A stretch of DNA of 64,000 bases from Gracilibacillus timonensis (GTDB taxonomy: Bacteria; Bacillota; Bacilli; Bacillales; Amphibacillaceae). Positions within the stretch are counted from its first letter, which is position 1. The number at the start of each line of letters is the position of its first letter. This document shows, piece after piece, positions 1 through 8,286 of the stretch. The notes under the pieces were generated by a model. The model was not told the DNA's origin. It was given only the letters and a program-made list of their open reading frames with translations, and searched no databases. The DNA is taken from assembly GCF_900086715.1 (NCBI RefSeq), contig NZ_FLKH01000012.1:372001-436000 (forward strand), read 5' to 3'. Both the position numbers and the translations under genes were made by a program.

Positions 1-156
1 GGCAGAGGCTCTTTAGATATTAAAACGCTTTGGGAGACCGGAGAAGCTGTTGGTGTTGAATGGTATGTTATTGAACAGGAGAAATTTGATGGAGACCCAT
101 TAGATAGTGCGCAAGAAAATGTTGTGAAACTAAAGGAATTAATCGGAAGTAATTGA
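1..156 (+). CDS. Sugar phosphate isomerase/epimerase, C-terminal fragment (runs off left edge)
   Basis: The first base is already inside an open frame that ends at TGA 154-156, giving 51 residues. They contain GVEWYVIEQEKFDG followed by a helical tail, which is how the last strand and helix of xylose-isomerase-like TIM barrels (AP endonuclease 2 fold) usually end; the Glu in VIEQE would be a metal ligand. The rest of the gene lies outside the window, so substrate cannot be judged. It is the first of three such isomerase-like proteins here and sits upstream of a sugar dehydrogenase and an ABC operon, so a role in sugar epimerisation or isomerisation is likely. The family call from so short a tail is moderate. 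Confidence 0.6.
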   Translation, partial: GRGSLDIKTLWETGEAVGVEWYVIEQEKFDGDPLDSAQENVVKLKELIGSN

Positions 157-167
157 TGTTTTTGGTC

Positions 168-192
168 CCCCCTTTTAGGTAGTAAAAGGGGG
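168..192 (+). terminator. Hairpin terminator after the partial isomerase gene
   Basis: Nine-base perfect arms CCCCCTTTT and AAAAGGGGG enclose a 7-base loop, 11 bases after the stop codon. There is no long T run after it, so it may be a weak terminator or a 3'-end hairpin. Confidence 0.6.
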
Positions 193-394
193 ATATCTTA
201 TGGAATGAATATCCCGACCTTCTCTTTTCAATAAAAGAACTTCTAATGTACAAAGCATAGATAAACATTTCCCGTTAGATTGATTATATGGGTAACATCG
301 AGTCACATTATCCCATTGCGTTTCCTGAAACTATTTGTCAGCTTATTAAACTAGATAGGATAGAAAAGCTGGTAAAATCCGTTCACAGGGCTCG

Positions 395-407
395 TTAATG
401 GTATAAT
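395..407 (+). promoter_or_regulatory. Candidate extended -10 promoter for the EIIA gene
   Basis: TGGTATAAT at 399-407 is a good extended -10 box about 100 bases before the EIIA start; no convincing -35 box is seen. The remainder of 193-510 holds no gene or repeat I can recognise. Confidence 0.4.
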
Positions 408-510
408 CCCATCCCTTTCTGTTATGCTAAGAGAGAAGGCTTCTTATGGTTTTATCCACAAAAAATAGGGTATGAAAACAAATAAGAGGTGAGGAATTGG
501 AGGGATTTGT

Positions 511-1002
511 ATGTTAGGGAATTTATTCAAAAAGAAAGAAACAAATATGGAAGTCGTATCACCAATGACAGGGGACGTCGTTACTCTAGAAGACGTTCCT
601 GATCAAGTTTTTTCACAGAAAATGATGGGAGAAGGAATCGCTATTGCCCCAGTTAATGGAGAGGTTGTAGCCCCTATTGATGGAGAAGTTGTCGATGTTT
701 TCAGAACGAAACATGCCATTAGTTTGCATGCTAATAATGGGGCAGAAATATTAATTCACATGGGTTTAGAAACGGTTGAATTGGATGGCAAGGGTTTTGA
801 AATCCATGTAACGAATGGACAAAAGGTAAAAAAAGGTGACGATTTGGCCAGCTTTGATTTGGAAAGTGTGACGACAGATGGTTATAAAACCATTACACCG
901 CTGATTGTCTTGAACAGTAAAGAATTTGAACTCACCGATTATGTGTCTGAACAACAAGTTCAAGCAGGTCAAACCCCACTCTTTCAATTAGATAAACAAT
1001 AA
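511..1002 (+). CDS. Stand-alone PTS glucose-type EIIA component
   Basis: This 163-residue single-domain protein is a soluble phosphocarrier that takes phosphate from HPr and hands it to an EIIB domain. The EIIA(Glc) signature is complete: PMTGDVV near residue 18, MMGEGIAI near 38, His68 in TKHAIS and the phosphorylated His83 in ILIHMGLETVEL. A GGTGAGG/GGAGGG stretch precedes the ATG. No EIIB or EIIC gene is nearby, so it resembles orphan EIIA proteins such as B. subtilis YpqE, which could serve several permeases or have a regulatory role. The gene stands alone, with an inverted repeat directly after its stop codon. Confidence 0.9.
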   Translation: MLGNLFKKKETNMEVVSPMTGDVVTLEDVPDQVFSQKMMGEGIAIAPVNGEVVAPIDGEVVDVFRTKHAISLHANNGAEILIHMGLETVELDGKGFEIHVTNGQKVKKGDDLASFDLESVTTDGYKTITPLIVLNSKEFELTDYVSEQQVQAGQTPLFQLDKQ

Positions 1003-1008
1003 ATAGAA

Positions 1009-1037
1009 GTGCAGACGTCCGTAGATGGACGTTTGCA
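1009..1037 (+). terminator. Strong inverted repeat after EIIA gene
   Basis: Arms GTGCAGACGTCC and GGACGTTTGCAC (12 bases, one mispair) begin seven bases after the EIIA stop. No T tract follows, so it is either a factor-assisted terminator or an mRNA 3'-end stabiliser. Confidence 0.5.
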
Positions 1038-1083
1038 CTGATCTCATGTCAAAAGTGTAAAAATAACAAAGGGGATGAGACAA

Positions 1084-2088
1084 ATGAGTAATTCGGCCGT
1101 GTTGACGGGCTTAAAACAGCTTGAGGTATCGTCTCAGACAACGCCTGAGGTGGCACTTGATGAGGTGATCATTCGAGTGAAAAACTGTGGTGTTTGTGGA
1201 ACCGATTTACATATATATCATGGTTATCCTGGAAGTGCAGAAGTAGTTCCGCCAAGGGTTTTAGGGCACGAGTTGGCAGGTGAGATTGTTGAGGTTGGAG
1301 AAGCGGTAAAAGACTTACAGGTAGGTGACCGCATTTCCGTTGATCCTAATATCTATTGTCATACGTGTGAGTTCTGTAGAAAAGGTTTACCAAATCTTTG
1401 TGAAAATCTGCAAGCAATCGGGGTGACCAGAGATGGTGGTATGGCGGAATATTGTGCCGTACCAGCTGCGAACTGCTATCCTATTCCTGATCAGATGACA
1501 TTTGAAGAAGCAGCATTAGTGGAACCACTTGGCTGTGTACTTCATGGTTACAAAAAATTAACCATCCGTCCAACTGACCATATCTTGATTATTGGTGGAG
1601 GTTTTATTGGTCAACTATTTCTTCAACTAGTAAAACAACAGGGAACAGCTAAAATTACCGTCAGCGAACCAATGACGGATAAGCATGATAAGTTAAAGCA
1701 ATTGGGAGCAACCGACACCATTAGTCCAGATGCCGTATCTGATGCTGCGCCAGCGGATATTGTTATCGAGTGTGTTGGGAGAAAGGATAGTGTAGAAACA
1801 GCGATTCAACAAGCAAAAAAAGGTGGACAGGTTTTGTTGTTCGGTGTCGCTTCTCCCGAACTAAAGGCAGAAATTGCACCATTTGAGATTTTTTCTAAGG
1901 AATTAAGGATATTTGGTTCTTTTGTAAATCCTTATACACATGAAGACGCCATTCAATTGATCGCAAATAAGCAGGTACAGGTAGAGGGGCTTATTAGTCA
2001 TCGATTGAAATTAGACGAAGTGCCAGAGTTGTTGCATGATTATGCAAGTTTCCATGTTAGCAAAGCAGTTATAAACTTGGAACAGTAA
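1084..2088 (+). CDS. Zinc-dependent medium-chain alcohol/sugar dehydrogenase
   Basis: A 334-residue MDR-family NAD(P)-dependent dehydrogenase of the sorbitol/threonine dehydrogenase type. Seen: catalytic zinc ligands Cys38 (GVCGTDLH), His62-Glu63 (LGHE) and a later VEPLGC; four structural zinc cysteines at 92, 95, 98 and 106; a GGGFIG Rossmann motif at 171-176. I place the start at ATG 1084 because AAAGGGG directly abuts the ATG at 1075 and is correctly spaced only for 1084. It lies between an isomerase fragment and a sugar ABC operon, which suggests oxidation of a polyol or a sugar; an enzyme of this class (YcjQ) acts on glycosides in the E. coli ycj cluster. The substrate is not determined. 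Confidence 0.85.
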   Translation: MSNSAVLTGLKQLEVSSQTTPEVALDEVIIRVKNCGVCGTDLHIYHGYPGSAEVVPPRVLGHELAGEIVEVGEAVKDLQVGDRISVDPNIYCHTCEFCRKGLPNLCENLQAIGVTRDGGMAEYCAVPAANCYPIPDQMTFEEAALVEPLGCVLHGYKKLTIRPTDHILIIGGGFIGQLFLQLVKQQGTAKITVSEPMTDKHDKLKQLGATDTISPDAVSDAAPADIVIECVGRKDSVETAIQQAKKGGQVLLFGVASPELKAEIAPFEIFSKELRIFGSFVNPYTHEDAIQLIANKQVQVEGLISHRLKLDEVPELLHDYASFHVSKAVINLEQ

Positions 2089-2100
2089 CGAGGCTATTTT

Positions 2101-2586
2101 ATGTTAGTGACGATTGTACTGTTATTGATTTACGCTCTGTCATTTGTATTGATATACCAAATAACAAAGCAAGACAAGGAAGAAGGAATGTCAGTTGTTA
2201 TCGTTGCCACGACATTACTTGCCCTGATACCAACGGCTGTTATTGCCTTGATAGGTTTTGTGATCTTTGGGTCTACTAGTTTGATCAACCAGTTGTTTTC
2301 TTTAGAGATTCCGACTAGTCAATTGATTATGTTAGCGATCGGTATATTGGTCTATTTATTTACGTTGGATAGTATTATAGAAATATTTATTAAGTATATC
2401 TTTCGGAAGCCATTGTTGGTTCATTTGATGATGGGTGTGATACGGATTGGATTATTCTACATAGTTAGCGGGATGGTTGGTTTGCCAGATCACATGTCAC
2501 TTATTTTGGCGGTGGGTGTTTCGGTGATTGTACTATTGTTTGAACGCCTATATGAAATACAAGAAAAAAATAAAGAGAAAGAATAG
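2101..2586 (+). CDS. Hypothetical integral membrane protein
   Basis: A 161-residue protein that I do not recognise. It has about four hydrophobic helices (approximately residues 2-20, 31-58, 73-92, 105-145) with a short charged segment after the first and a lysine/glutamate-rich tail at the C terminus. It begins 12 bases after the dehydrogenase stop, so the two are probably co-transcribed, but its own ribosome binding site is weak (GAGG). A strong terminator follows. It carries no catalytic motif that I can see. Confidence 0.65.
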   Translation: MLVTIVLLLIYALSFVLIYQITKQDKEEGMSVVIVATTLLALIPTAVIALIGFVIFGSTSLINQLFSLEIPTSQLIMLAIGILVYLFTLDSIIEIFIKYIFRKPLLVHLMMGVIRIGLFYIVSGMVGLPDHMSLILAVGVSVIVLLFERLYEIQEKNKEKE

Positions 2587-2591
2587 ATGAA

Positions 2592-2633
2592 AAGCAAGGA
2601 AGAGAGTATCATATCTCATCCTTGCTTTTTTTT
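2592..2633 (+). terminator. Rho-independent terminator
   Basis: AAGCAAGGA and TCCTTGCTT arms are followed by a T run of about eight. It ends the dehydrogenase/membrane-protein unit. Confidence 0.85.
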
Positions 2634-2659
2634 GTAAGATCAGACAATATAACATTCAC

Positions 2660-2692
2660 GATTTTGTTACATTTATAAGTTCAACTTATATC
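2660..2692 (+). repeat. Fragment of a dispersed MITE-like repeat (one end only)
   Basis: The string GTTACATTTATAAGTTCAAC followed by TTATAT is identical to the right end of the complete element at 30418-30550 and to the inverted left end of the copy at 10495. Only the terminal part is left here. Confidence 0.6.
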
Positions 2693-2892
2693 GTAATAAA
2701 GGAACGAGCGGGGTTTTCCTGGTTGTTCTTACAAGATCAAACAATGGGTATGTTTACTTTTATTCAATAAAGATATATTTGATATATTTTTATGTTCAAA
2801 AATCGGGAAATGAAAGTAAAATAGAATAAAACATTGATATAAAGGTGTAATGAAGGTATGTCTATTTGATATAATAACATATAAATAAGTTA

Positions 2893-2920
2893 TTGACATA
2901 GAAATTAAAATATGTATAAT
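2893..2920 (+). promoter_or_regulatory. Promoter of the first sugar ABC operon
   Basis: A perfect -35 TTGACA (2893-2898) and a perfect -10 TATAAT (2915-2920) are separated by 16 bases. It would start transcription near 2927, leaving a leader of about 130 bases before the binding-protein gene. The core is strong enough that tight repression is likely. Confidence 0.8.
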
Positions 2921-2964
2921 TGATGACAACGGTTACATATGATATATAGTATATAGTTATATCA

Positions 2965-2993
2965 TTTAAGTGGCTGTTTATTTGGCACTTAAA
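2965..2993 (+). promoter_or_regulatory. Inverted repeat in the operon leader, candidate operator
   Basis: Perfect 8-base arms TTTAAGTG and CACTTAAA lie 13 bases apart, about 40 bases downstream of the predicted transcription start. The 11-mer TGGCACTTAAA in the right arm recurs at 10135-10145, between the end of this operon and its likely GntR/LacI regulator. A repressor roadblock site is possible; an mRNA hairpin is the alternative. Confidence 0.35.
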
Positions 2994-3058
2994 GAAGGGG
3001 GGAGGCAGGTTATCGTTTGGTAGGTCCAGGAATTTGATGAAACCAAGGGGGTATAACA

Positions 3059-4351
3059 TTGCGACACTCTATACATGGAAAAATGTTGGTTGTTTTAAGC
3101 TGTTTCATTGTCATTATCTTAGTTGCTTGTTCTTCAGATGAGGAAAGTGGTGGAAGTGGGGGAGACGCTAATACCGTAGAGTTCTGGCACCCGATGACTG
3201 ATACGTCTGGAGAGGCGGTAGAGAAGGTTATTGAAGAGTTTGAAAAGCAAAATTCTGATATTAAAATCGACGCAACCTATGTAGCGAACCAGGGAGAGGG
3301 GCAGAATGAAAAGCTGCTCACAGCTATTGCGGGCGGTAACCCTCCTGACGTAGCCTATTTTGATCGATTTGAAGTAGCGGCATGGGCGGCGCAGGGTTCT
3401 TTGGAGCCATTGACAGAGTTAGCCGAACAAGATGGTATAAGTCAAGACAACTATTACGATTTTGCATGGGAAGAAGCCAATTATGAGGACGATTTGTATG
3501 CGATTCCAACCACGACCGATTCACGATTGCTTTTCTATAATAAAGATCATTTTGAGGAAGTTGGATTAGATCCAGACAGCCCGCCAAGCACAATCGAGGA
3601 GTTAGAAGAGGCGGCTGAAAAATTAACGATCAAGGAAGGGAATCGTTTTGAAAGAATCGGTTTTATTCCTTGGTACGGTCAAGGTTGGTTCTACGGCTGG
3701 GGCTGGTCATTTGGCGGAGACTTCTACGATCCAGAAACTGGTGAGGTAACGGCAGATGATCCGAAGAACGTCGAAGCATTAGAATGGATGACGGAATTTG
3801 GTCAAGAGTACGGTGTGGAAGATATTGCAGGCTTTACCGATTCTCAGGGGAGCGGAGCGATGGATCCATTTGTATCAGGTCAGCTTAGCATGAAAATAGA
3901 TGGGAATTTTGGTGTAGCTTCACTGGAAAAATTCGCTCCTGATTTGAATTATGGGGTAGCTCCAATTCCGACACCTACAGGTGATAACTTCACCACATGG
4001 TCTGGCGGTTGGTCTGTAGTGATGCCAAAGGGAGCGGAAAATCAGGAAGCGGCTTGGGAATTCTTAAAGTTTTTTGGTAGTGAAGAAGGACAAAGAATTT
4101 TTAGTGAAACAAGTAGAGATTTTTCTGTTATAGAATCCGTGAATGACTCCTTAGAATATACCGATGACCCAATTTTTGCTGAATTTATCAATATACTTCC
4201 AGAATCTAATTCTCGTCCTGTTATGACGGAAGGTTCGCTATATTGGAATTCGCTTGCTGATGCGGTTGAAGCAGCAACTAGAGGCAATGGTACACCGCAA
4301 GAGAATTTAGAAAAAGTAACCCAGCAAGTAACGGACGCTTTGGGAGAATAA
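3059..4351 (+). CDS. ABC sugar importer, substrate-binding lipoprotein (CUT1 family)
   Basis: A 430-residue extracellular solute-binding protein (SBP family 1, MalE/UgpB type). The N terminus is a lipoprotein signal peptide with lipobox LVAC and acylated Cys24, followed by a Ser/Gly/Glu linker; the body has EFWHPMTD, GGNPPDVAYFD and the late GGWSVVMPKG motif typical of the family. Translation starts at TTG 3059, supported by AAGGGGG six bases upstream. It is the first gene of an operon with two permeases, a TIM-barrel isomerase and two oxidoreductases, so it probably captures a glycoside or oligosaccharide. No ATPase gene is in the operon. The substrate cannot be read from the sequence. Confidence 0.92.
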   Translation: MRHSIHGKMLVVLSCFIVIILVACSSDEESGGSGGDANTVEFWHPMTDTSGEAVEKVIEEFEKQNSDIKIDATYVANQGEGQNEKLLTAIAGGNPPDVAYFDRFEVAAWAAQGSLEPLTELAEQDGISQDNYYDFAWEEANYEDDLYAIPTTTDSRLLFYNKDHFEEVGLDPDSPPSTIEELEEAAEKLTIKEGNRFERIGFIPWYGQGWFYGWGWSFGGDFYDPETGEVTADDPKNVEALEWMTEFGQEYGVEDIAGFTDSQGSGAMDPFVSGQLSMKIDGNFGVASLEKFAPDLNYGVAPIPTPTGDNFTTWSGGWSVVMPKGAENQEAAWEFLKFFGSEEGQRIFSETSRDFSVIESVNDSLEYTDDPIFAEFINILPESNSRPVMTEGSLYWNSLADAVEAATRGNGTPQENLEKVTQQVTDALGE

Positions 4352-4355
4352 AATC

Positions 4356-4385
4356 GTAAAGGAGAAGTTCATCCTTCTCCTTTAC
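4356..4385 (+). other. Intercistronic hairpin between binding protein and permease
   Basis: GTAAAGGAGAAG and CTTCTCCTTTAC are perfectly complementary 12-base arms around a 6-base loop, with no T tract. Such hairpins after binding-protein genes usually protect the upstream mRNA so that the binding protein is made in excess of the permeases. Confidence 0.7.
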
Positions 4386-4410
4386 CCTTTACATGAAGGA
4401 GGTAATACCC

Positions 4411-5343
4411 ATGAAGAATAAAGCGCAGATGGAGGCATCGCTTGGATCGATAAAGAAAAAATCAAAATGGCAAGGCTCATCATTAAATGGTTGGTTATTT
4501 GCTTCGCCTTGGGTGATTGGTTTAATCCTGTTTTATGCATTCCCGTTATTCTCTTCTATTTATTTTAGCTTCACTACATACAGCATATTGAGTCCGGGTG
4601 AGTTCGTTGGCTTAGGTAATTACAAACAATTATTTAGTGACGGATTATTCTGGCGATCGATTTATAATACCGTCTATTTTGCGGTTTTATTTGTACCTCT
4701 GAGTATTATTATCGGGGTAGCGCTGGCAATGCTGTTAAACATGCGGGTGAAAGGAATGGCAGTGTATCGTACCATTTTCTTTCTACCTACATTGGTTCCT
4801 CATGTAGCGTTAGCGGTCTTGTGGATGTGGCTGTTAAATCCAGGTTTTGGACTCGTGAATGGGGTGTTGGACGCGATTGGCATTACGGGACCGAACTGGT
4901 TAGGCAGTGTGACCTGGTCCAAACCATCGCTTATTTTAATGTCGTTATGGGCAATTGGTCAGCCGGTGATTATTTACCTCGCAGGTCTTGGCGATATTCC
5001 GCAAGAATTATATGAGGCAGCCGATGTCGATGGAGCAAGCTGGCTGCAGAAGACGTTCAAGGTAACCTTGCCGTTACTTACCCCGGTTATCTTCTTTAAC
5101 TTGGTGATGGGAGCGATTGGTGCCTTCCAGCAATTCACTTTACCTTATACGATGACACAAGGACAAGGGACACCAGATAACTCCCTGACCTTCTATGTCA
5201 TGTATCTGTACGACAATGCCTTTAAATATTTTAAGATGGGGTATGCGTCTGCGATGGCTTGGATTCTGTTTATTGTCATTATGCTCTTAACGGCAGCTAT
5301 ATTTATCTCATCCAAGCGATGGGTGCATTACCAAGGTAAATAA
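4411..5343 (+). CDS. ABC sugar importer permease, MalF/UgpA type
   Basis: A 310-residue inner-membrane permease with six predicted helices, the first near residues 26-50 (WVIGLILFYAFPLFSS). The EAA loop that docks the ATPase is visible as YEAADVDGASWLQKTFKVTL. I start at ATG 4411 (MKNKAQ) because AAGGAGGT at 4396-4403 is spaced for it rather than for the ATG at 4393. It follows the binding protein and precedes the second permease by 18 bases; the two should form the heterodimeric channel. Confidence 0.93.
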   Translation: MKNKAQMEASLGSIKKKSKWQGSSLNGWLFASPWVIGLILFYAFPLFSSIYFSFTTYSILSPGEFVGLGNYKQLFSDGLFWRSIYNTVYFAVLFVPLSIIIGVALAMLLNMRVKGMAVYRTIFFLPTLVPHVALAVLWMWLLNPGFGLVNGVLDAIGITGPNWLGSVTWSKPSLILMSLWAIGQPVIIYLAGLGDIPQELYEAADVDGASWLQKTFKVTLPLLTPVIFFNLVMGAIGAFQQFTLPYTMTQGQGTPDNSLTFYVMYLYDNAFKYFKMGYASAMAWILFIVIMLLTAAIFISSKRWVHYQGK

Positions 5344-5361
5344 AAAGGGAGGTAGTAGAAC

Positions 5362-6195
5362 ATGCAACCAAAAGTCAGGCAAAACGTGTTAAGAACATCT
5401 GCTCATGTAGGTCTAGTCGTTGCTTCTGTATTTTTCTTGGTACCGTTTTTGTGGATGGTATCTACTTCTTTGAAGCCGGTAACACAAATATTCACGTATC
5501 CACCGGAGTTTATCCCGAATCCTTTTCAATGGAGTAATTATCTCGAAGCGACCGAGTATATCCCATTCTTTAGTTATTTGTCAAATACTGCGGTGATTAC
5601 CGTGTTCAGTACAATTGGGGTGATCATTTCTTGTCCGTTAGTCGCTTATAGCTTTGCGAAATTAGAATGGAAAGGACGCAATACGATGTTTATCATCACG
5701 ATTGCCGTCATGATGATTCCTATGCAAGTGACGATGATTCCGCTCTTTCTCTTATTTAATAAAATCGGCTGGGTAGGCACACCATTACCACTAATTGTGC
5801 CAGCATTTTTTGGGGTGCCATTCTCGATATTCCTCATGCGGCAATTTTTTATGGGGTTACCGAATACCTTGCGTGATGCGGCGAAGATTGACGGAGCAAG
5901 TGAGTTTCGAATTTATTGGCAGATTATGTTGCCACTTGCCAAGCCGGCTGTATTAGCGGTAGGGTTATTTCAATTTATGAATGTTTGGACGGATTTTATT
6001 GGTCCCTTACTATACCTGACCGATGAATCGCAGTATACACTGTCGCTGGGGCTGCAGCAATTCCAAAGTCAGAAGGGTACCGAATGGGGCTTAATGATGG
6101 CCGTCTCGACGATGATGACTTTACCTATTATTGTGTTATTTTTCTTTATGCAACGTACCTTTATCCAAGGGATTACGTTTAGTGGGATTAAATAA
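5362..6195 (+). CDS. ABC sugar importer permease, MalG/UgpE type
   Basis: A 277-residue partner permease with six predicted helices. The EAA loop reads LRDAAKIDGASEFRIYWQIM and is followed by LPLAKPA, the usual CUT1 pattern. The start at ATG 5362 has AAAGGGAGG upstream. The C terminus FIQGITFSGIK matches the QGxxxGAxKG-type ending of MalG-like proteins. It is 18 bases after the MalF-type partner and 18 before the isomerase gene. Confidence 0.93.
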   Translation: MQPKVRQNVLRTSAHVGLVVASVFFLVPFLWMVSTSLKPVTQIFTYPPEFIPNPFQWSNYLEATEYIPFFSYLSNTAVITVFSTIGVIISCPLVAYSFAKLEWKGRNTMFIITIAVMMIPMQVTMIPLFLLFNKIGWVGTPLPLIVPAFFGVPFSIFLMRQFFMGLPNTLRDAAKIDGASEFRIYWQIMLPLAKPAVLAVGLFQFMNVWTDFIGPLLYLTDESQYTLSLGLQQFQSQKGTEWGLMMAVSTMMTLPIIVLFFFMQRTFIQGITFSGIK

Positions 6196-6213
6196 TTAAG
6201 GAGATGATAGACA

Positions 6214-7092
6214 ATGGATTTTCCAATTGGTATGCGCCTATCGCCGAAGCTTGCAGCAAAAGGACTGGAATATGTCGCTGATTGGGCGGCGAATCAAGGT
6301 ATGGACGTGATCGATGTTCCGGAGTGGAATCAAACCACCAAAACAATATTTGATAAGTATGGACTCCAGGTAGGATCGATTGATGGTCGAGGAGCAGTTG
6401 GTAATACCAAGCTATTAAGTCTGGATGCGGAAAAAAGAAAACAAGCCGTTTCCGATATAATGGAACAGATGTCAGAGGTGGGTGCATTAGGTGGTAAGGT
6501 GCTCTTTATGTGCTTAATACCTGAAGATAATCAAACACCGAAAAAACAGAGCTTTGCCTTATGGAAAGAAACCTTTCCAGATATTATCCATCATGCAGAA
6601 AAAGAAGATGTCTATATTGCATTAGAAGGGTATCCTGGACCCGCACCGTACTATCCAACAATTGGTTGCACGCCTGAAATGCTAAGAGCGATGTTTCAAG
6701 CAATACCTTCCAAACATTTTGGATTAAATTTTGACCCTTCTCACCTTGTTCGATTAGGAATTGATTATATGCGGGTCTTGACGGAGTTCGGAGATCATAT
6801 TACCTATTGCCACGGCAAGGATACCGAGTTACTGAGAGAGGAATGGTATGAATATGGTGGATTGCCTGCTGTATTTGGGCCCGCATTCGATTTTTCTGAA
6901 GGGTCATGGCGCTACACCATTCCAGGTCATGGAGAAGTGAACTGGAGTAAAGTAGCTTCCGGCCTTGAGAAAATAGGCTATAAAGGACCGATTAGTATTG
7001 AATTAGAAGATCATAGGTATTGGGGCTCGCTAGAATTAGAAAAACAAGGTATGATAAAAGCAAGGGAACATTTAGTAAACTATTTTAAATGA
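6214..7092 (+). CDS. Sugar phosphate isomerase/epimerase-like TIM-barrel protein
   Basis: A 292-residue protein of the xylose-isomerase-like TIM-barrel superfamily. Likely divalent-metal ligands appear in order: Glu in IALEGYPG, Asp in NFDPSHLVRLG, His in YCHGKDTE and Glu in ISIELEDHRY; IPGHGEVNW precedes the last one, as in many members. These enzymes isomerise or epimerise sugars, or act on 3-keto-glycosides. It has a good AAGGAGATGATA site and lies between the importer and two Gfo/Idh oxidoreductases, so it probably acts on an oxidised intermediate (inference). It also resembles the slot of YcjR in the E. coli ycj operon, although I cannot claim orthology. Confidence 0.85.
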   Translation: MDFPIGMRLSPKLAAKGLEYVADWAANQGMDVIDVPEWNQTTKTIFDKYGLQVGSIDGRGAVGNTKLLSLDAEKRKQAVSDIMEQMSEVGALGGKVLFMCLIPEDNQTPKKQSFALWKETFPDIIHHAEKEDVYIALEGYPGPAPYYPTIGCTPEMLRAMFQAIPSKHFGLNFDPSHLVRLGIDYMRVLTEFGDHITYCHGKDTELLREEWYEYGGLPAVFGPAFDFSEGSWRYTIPGHGEVNWSKVASGLEKIGYKGPISIELEDHRYWGSLELEKQGMIKAREHLVNYFK

Positions 7093-7126
7093 TCCTTTGT
7101 ATATGAAAATGAGGAGGCTTACATGC

Positions 7127-8209
7127 ATGAAAAGAACAGTTAAAGTGGGGATTGTAGGTTGTGGAGGTATTGCTAATGGCAAGCATATGCCTAGTTTGAG
7201 CAAATTGAAACATGTGGAGATGGCTGCATTCTGCGATATCGAAGCAGACCGTGCAGAGAAAGCGGCTCAGGAATATGGAGTGGACGGAGCGAAGGTATAC
7301 CAAAACTATCAGGATATGCTGCAAGATACGAGTATAGAAGTGATTCATGTTTGTACACCAAATCACGTTCATGCGGAGATTACCGTGGCTGCATTGGAAG
7401 CGGATAAGCATGTGATGTGTGAAAAGCCAATGGCCAAGACAACCGAAGAGGCTCAAGAAATGGTCGATGCAGCCAAAAGGACAGGTAAGAAACTGACGAT
7501 TGGCTATAACAACCGTTTTCGTCAAGATAGTCAATACTTACATAAAGTATGTGAACAAGGGGATCTTGGTGAAGTTTATTTTGCAAAAGCTCATGCAATT
7601 AGAAGAAGAGCAGTACCGACTTGGGGTGTGTTTTTAGATGAAGAAAAACAAGGTGGCGGCCCATTAATTGATATTGGAACACATGCCTTAGACCTTACCC
7701 TTTGGATGATGGATAATTATAAACCGAAAGTGGTGATGGGTTCTTCTTATCATAAGCTAGGTAAGAAAAAGGATGCAGCGAATGCTTGGGGTCCCTGGGA
7801 TCCAGAAGAATTTACTGTGGAAGATTCTGCTTTTGGTTTTATCACGATGGAAAATGGCGCGACGATCGTATTGGAATCTAGCTGGGCCTTAAACTCTTTA
7901 GAAGTAGATGAGGCAAAATGTTCCTTAAGTGGTACAGAAGGCGGGGCCGATATGAAGGACGGTTTGCGATTAAATGGCGAGAACTTTGGGAAATTATATG
8001 AAACCAAGGTGGAACTCAATTCTGGCGGTGTTGCTTTTTACGATGGAAAGGCGGAGACAGATGCCGATTTAGAGGCAAGACTATGGATTGATAATATCAT
8101 AGAGGATACTGAACCGGTCGTAAAACCAGAAGAAGCCATTGTTGTCACGCAAATTTTGGAAGCAATCTATGAATCGGCAAAAACCGGTAAAGCGGTTTAT
8201 TTATCATAA
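7127..8209 (+). CDS. Gfo/Idh/MocA family NAD(P)-dependent oxidoreductase (first of pair)
   Basis: A 360-residue oxidoreductase: Rossmann motif GIVGCGGIANGKH near residue 7, the family signature CEKPMAKT near residue 92 with its catalytic-type Lys, and the C-terminal alpha/beta domain with GGGPLIDIGTHALDL, where the Asp/His are probable substrate-site residues. I start at ATG 7127 (MKRTVK) because GAGGAGG at 7111-7117 fits that codon, not the upstream in-frame codons. These enzymes oxidise or reduce sugars, inositols or glycosides, often at C3. It lies 34 bases after the isomerase gene. Confidence 0.9.
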   Translation: MKRTVKVGIVGCGGIANGKHMPSLSKLKHVEMAAFCDIEADRAEKAAQEYGVDGAKVYQNYQDMLQDTSIEVIHVCTPNHVHAEITVAALEADKHVMCEKPMAKTTEEAQEMVDAAKRTGKKLTIGYNNRFRQDSQYLHKVCEQGDLGEVYFAKAHAIRRRAVPTWGVFLDEEKQGGGPLIDIGTHALDLTLWMMDNYKPKVVMGSSYHKLGKKKDAANAWGPWDPEEFTVEDSAFGFITMENGATIVLESSWALNSLEVDEAKCSLSGTEGGADMKDGLRLNGENFGKLYETKVELNSGGVAFYDGKAETDADLEARLWIDNIIEDTEPVVKPEEAIVVTQILEAIYESAKTGKAVYLS

Positions 8210-8286
8210 TTATAGTTGCTCCTAAGCGTCTACTGGATATGATTAGTGAATTTTTAACATTAGATTAGAATTAAAGGGGTTATGAC

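Noticed and set aside
7097-7126. Longer N terminus for the first Gfo/Idh gene
   Set aside because: The ribosome site GAGGAGG lies inside this extension and is spaced for ATG 7127.
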